A stretch of DNA of 64,000 bases from Symbiodinium natans. Lineage: Eukaryota; Sar; Dinophyceae; Suessiales; Symbiodiniaceae. Shown here one piece after another: positions 63,811-64,000 of this stretch; the first letter of the stretch is position 1; the number at the start of each line of letters is the position of its first letter. A program made the translations under genes and the position numbers. A model generated the notes under the pieces. The model made no database searches and was not told the DNA's origin. It worked only from the letters and a program-made list of their open reading frames with translations. The stretch covers positions 77,001-141,000 of the forward strand of contig CAJNDS010000469.1 in NCBI GenBank assembly GCA_905221605.1. The letters run 5' to 3'.

Positions 63811-64000
63811 AGCTAGGGTTTAGGGTTTTGGGTTTAGGGTAAACTAGAACCCCTAAGGACCCCGCTTATTGAATAGGGTTTACGTATAGGGCCGAGTGTG
63901 TTTATGCCTAAATCCTACAAGTGAAAACATCCTAAGCCCAAGAACCTAAACCGGTTAAAGTCTAAAGTACCCCTTTCCCTTTTAATGGGGCTAAGTTAGG

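Overview
The window looks like nuclear DNA of a dinoflagellate, or a close alveolate relative. Plant/alveolate-type telomere heptamers (TTTAGGG on one strand, CCCTAAA on the other) are scattered through all 64 kb, in perfect and degenerate arrays. Reconstructed introns use mostly GC or GA donors with AG|G acceptors, a known dinoflagellate habit. Short inverted-repeat elements recur and some of them are introns. No long open frame exists: coding sequence comes as islands of roughly 35-110 bases between repeat arrays, nearly all readable on the minus strand. All joins below were made by hand from reading frame and family motifs; no search or transcript was available.

Four genes could be reconstructed, all on the minus strand. 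(1) About 3.07-9.19 kb: a Nudix hydrolase of the NADH-pyrophosphatase (NUDT12/NudC) type, ten collinear exons plus one weaker upstream exon. (2) About 26.18-32.40 kb: a nucleotide-binding domain of an ABCA-type ABC transporter, six exons from the Q-loop to the D-loop. (3) About 39.76-50.98 kb: a protein-kinase-like domain with a degenerate catalytic loop, six exons in three clusters. (4) 46.62-48.83 kb: an apparently complete six-exon Delta(24)-sterol reductase (DHCR24/DWF1)-like flavoprotein gene of 537 codons plus stop, lying between the first and second kinase clusters and so possibly nested in a kinase-gene intron.

Two intron styles coexist. In genes 1-3 introns are rich in telomeric heptamers, and most exons sit in a CCCTAAA-exon-TTTAGGG setting, so the sense-strand intron tends to begin with TTTAGGG and end with CCCTAAA and could fold back on itself. 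In gene 4 all five introns are short (103-146 bases), carry no telomeric arrays, and are each bounded by an exact 4-base direct repeat that overlaps the splice sites. Two of those introns belong to an inverted-repeat family with further copies elsewhere in the window, and a third has a relative at 52.4 kb. This is the signature expected of introners, transposon-like elements that insert as ready-made introns.

Three telomeric arrays are flanked by perfect direct repeats of 30, 17 and 21 bases that copy exon-like sequence, which suggests arrays inserted into or beside exons with target duplication. At 14.1 kb the duplicated block contains an AG|GT junction, so that event alone could create an intron.

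The rest of the window holds about 70 further exon-like islands without a recognised family, six inverted-repeat element families, homopolymer runs, microsatellites and local duplications. No rRNA, CRISPR array, bacterial-type operon or convincing tRNA was seen.
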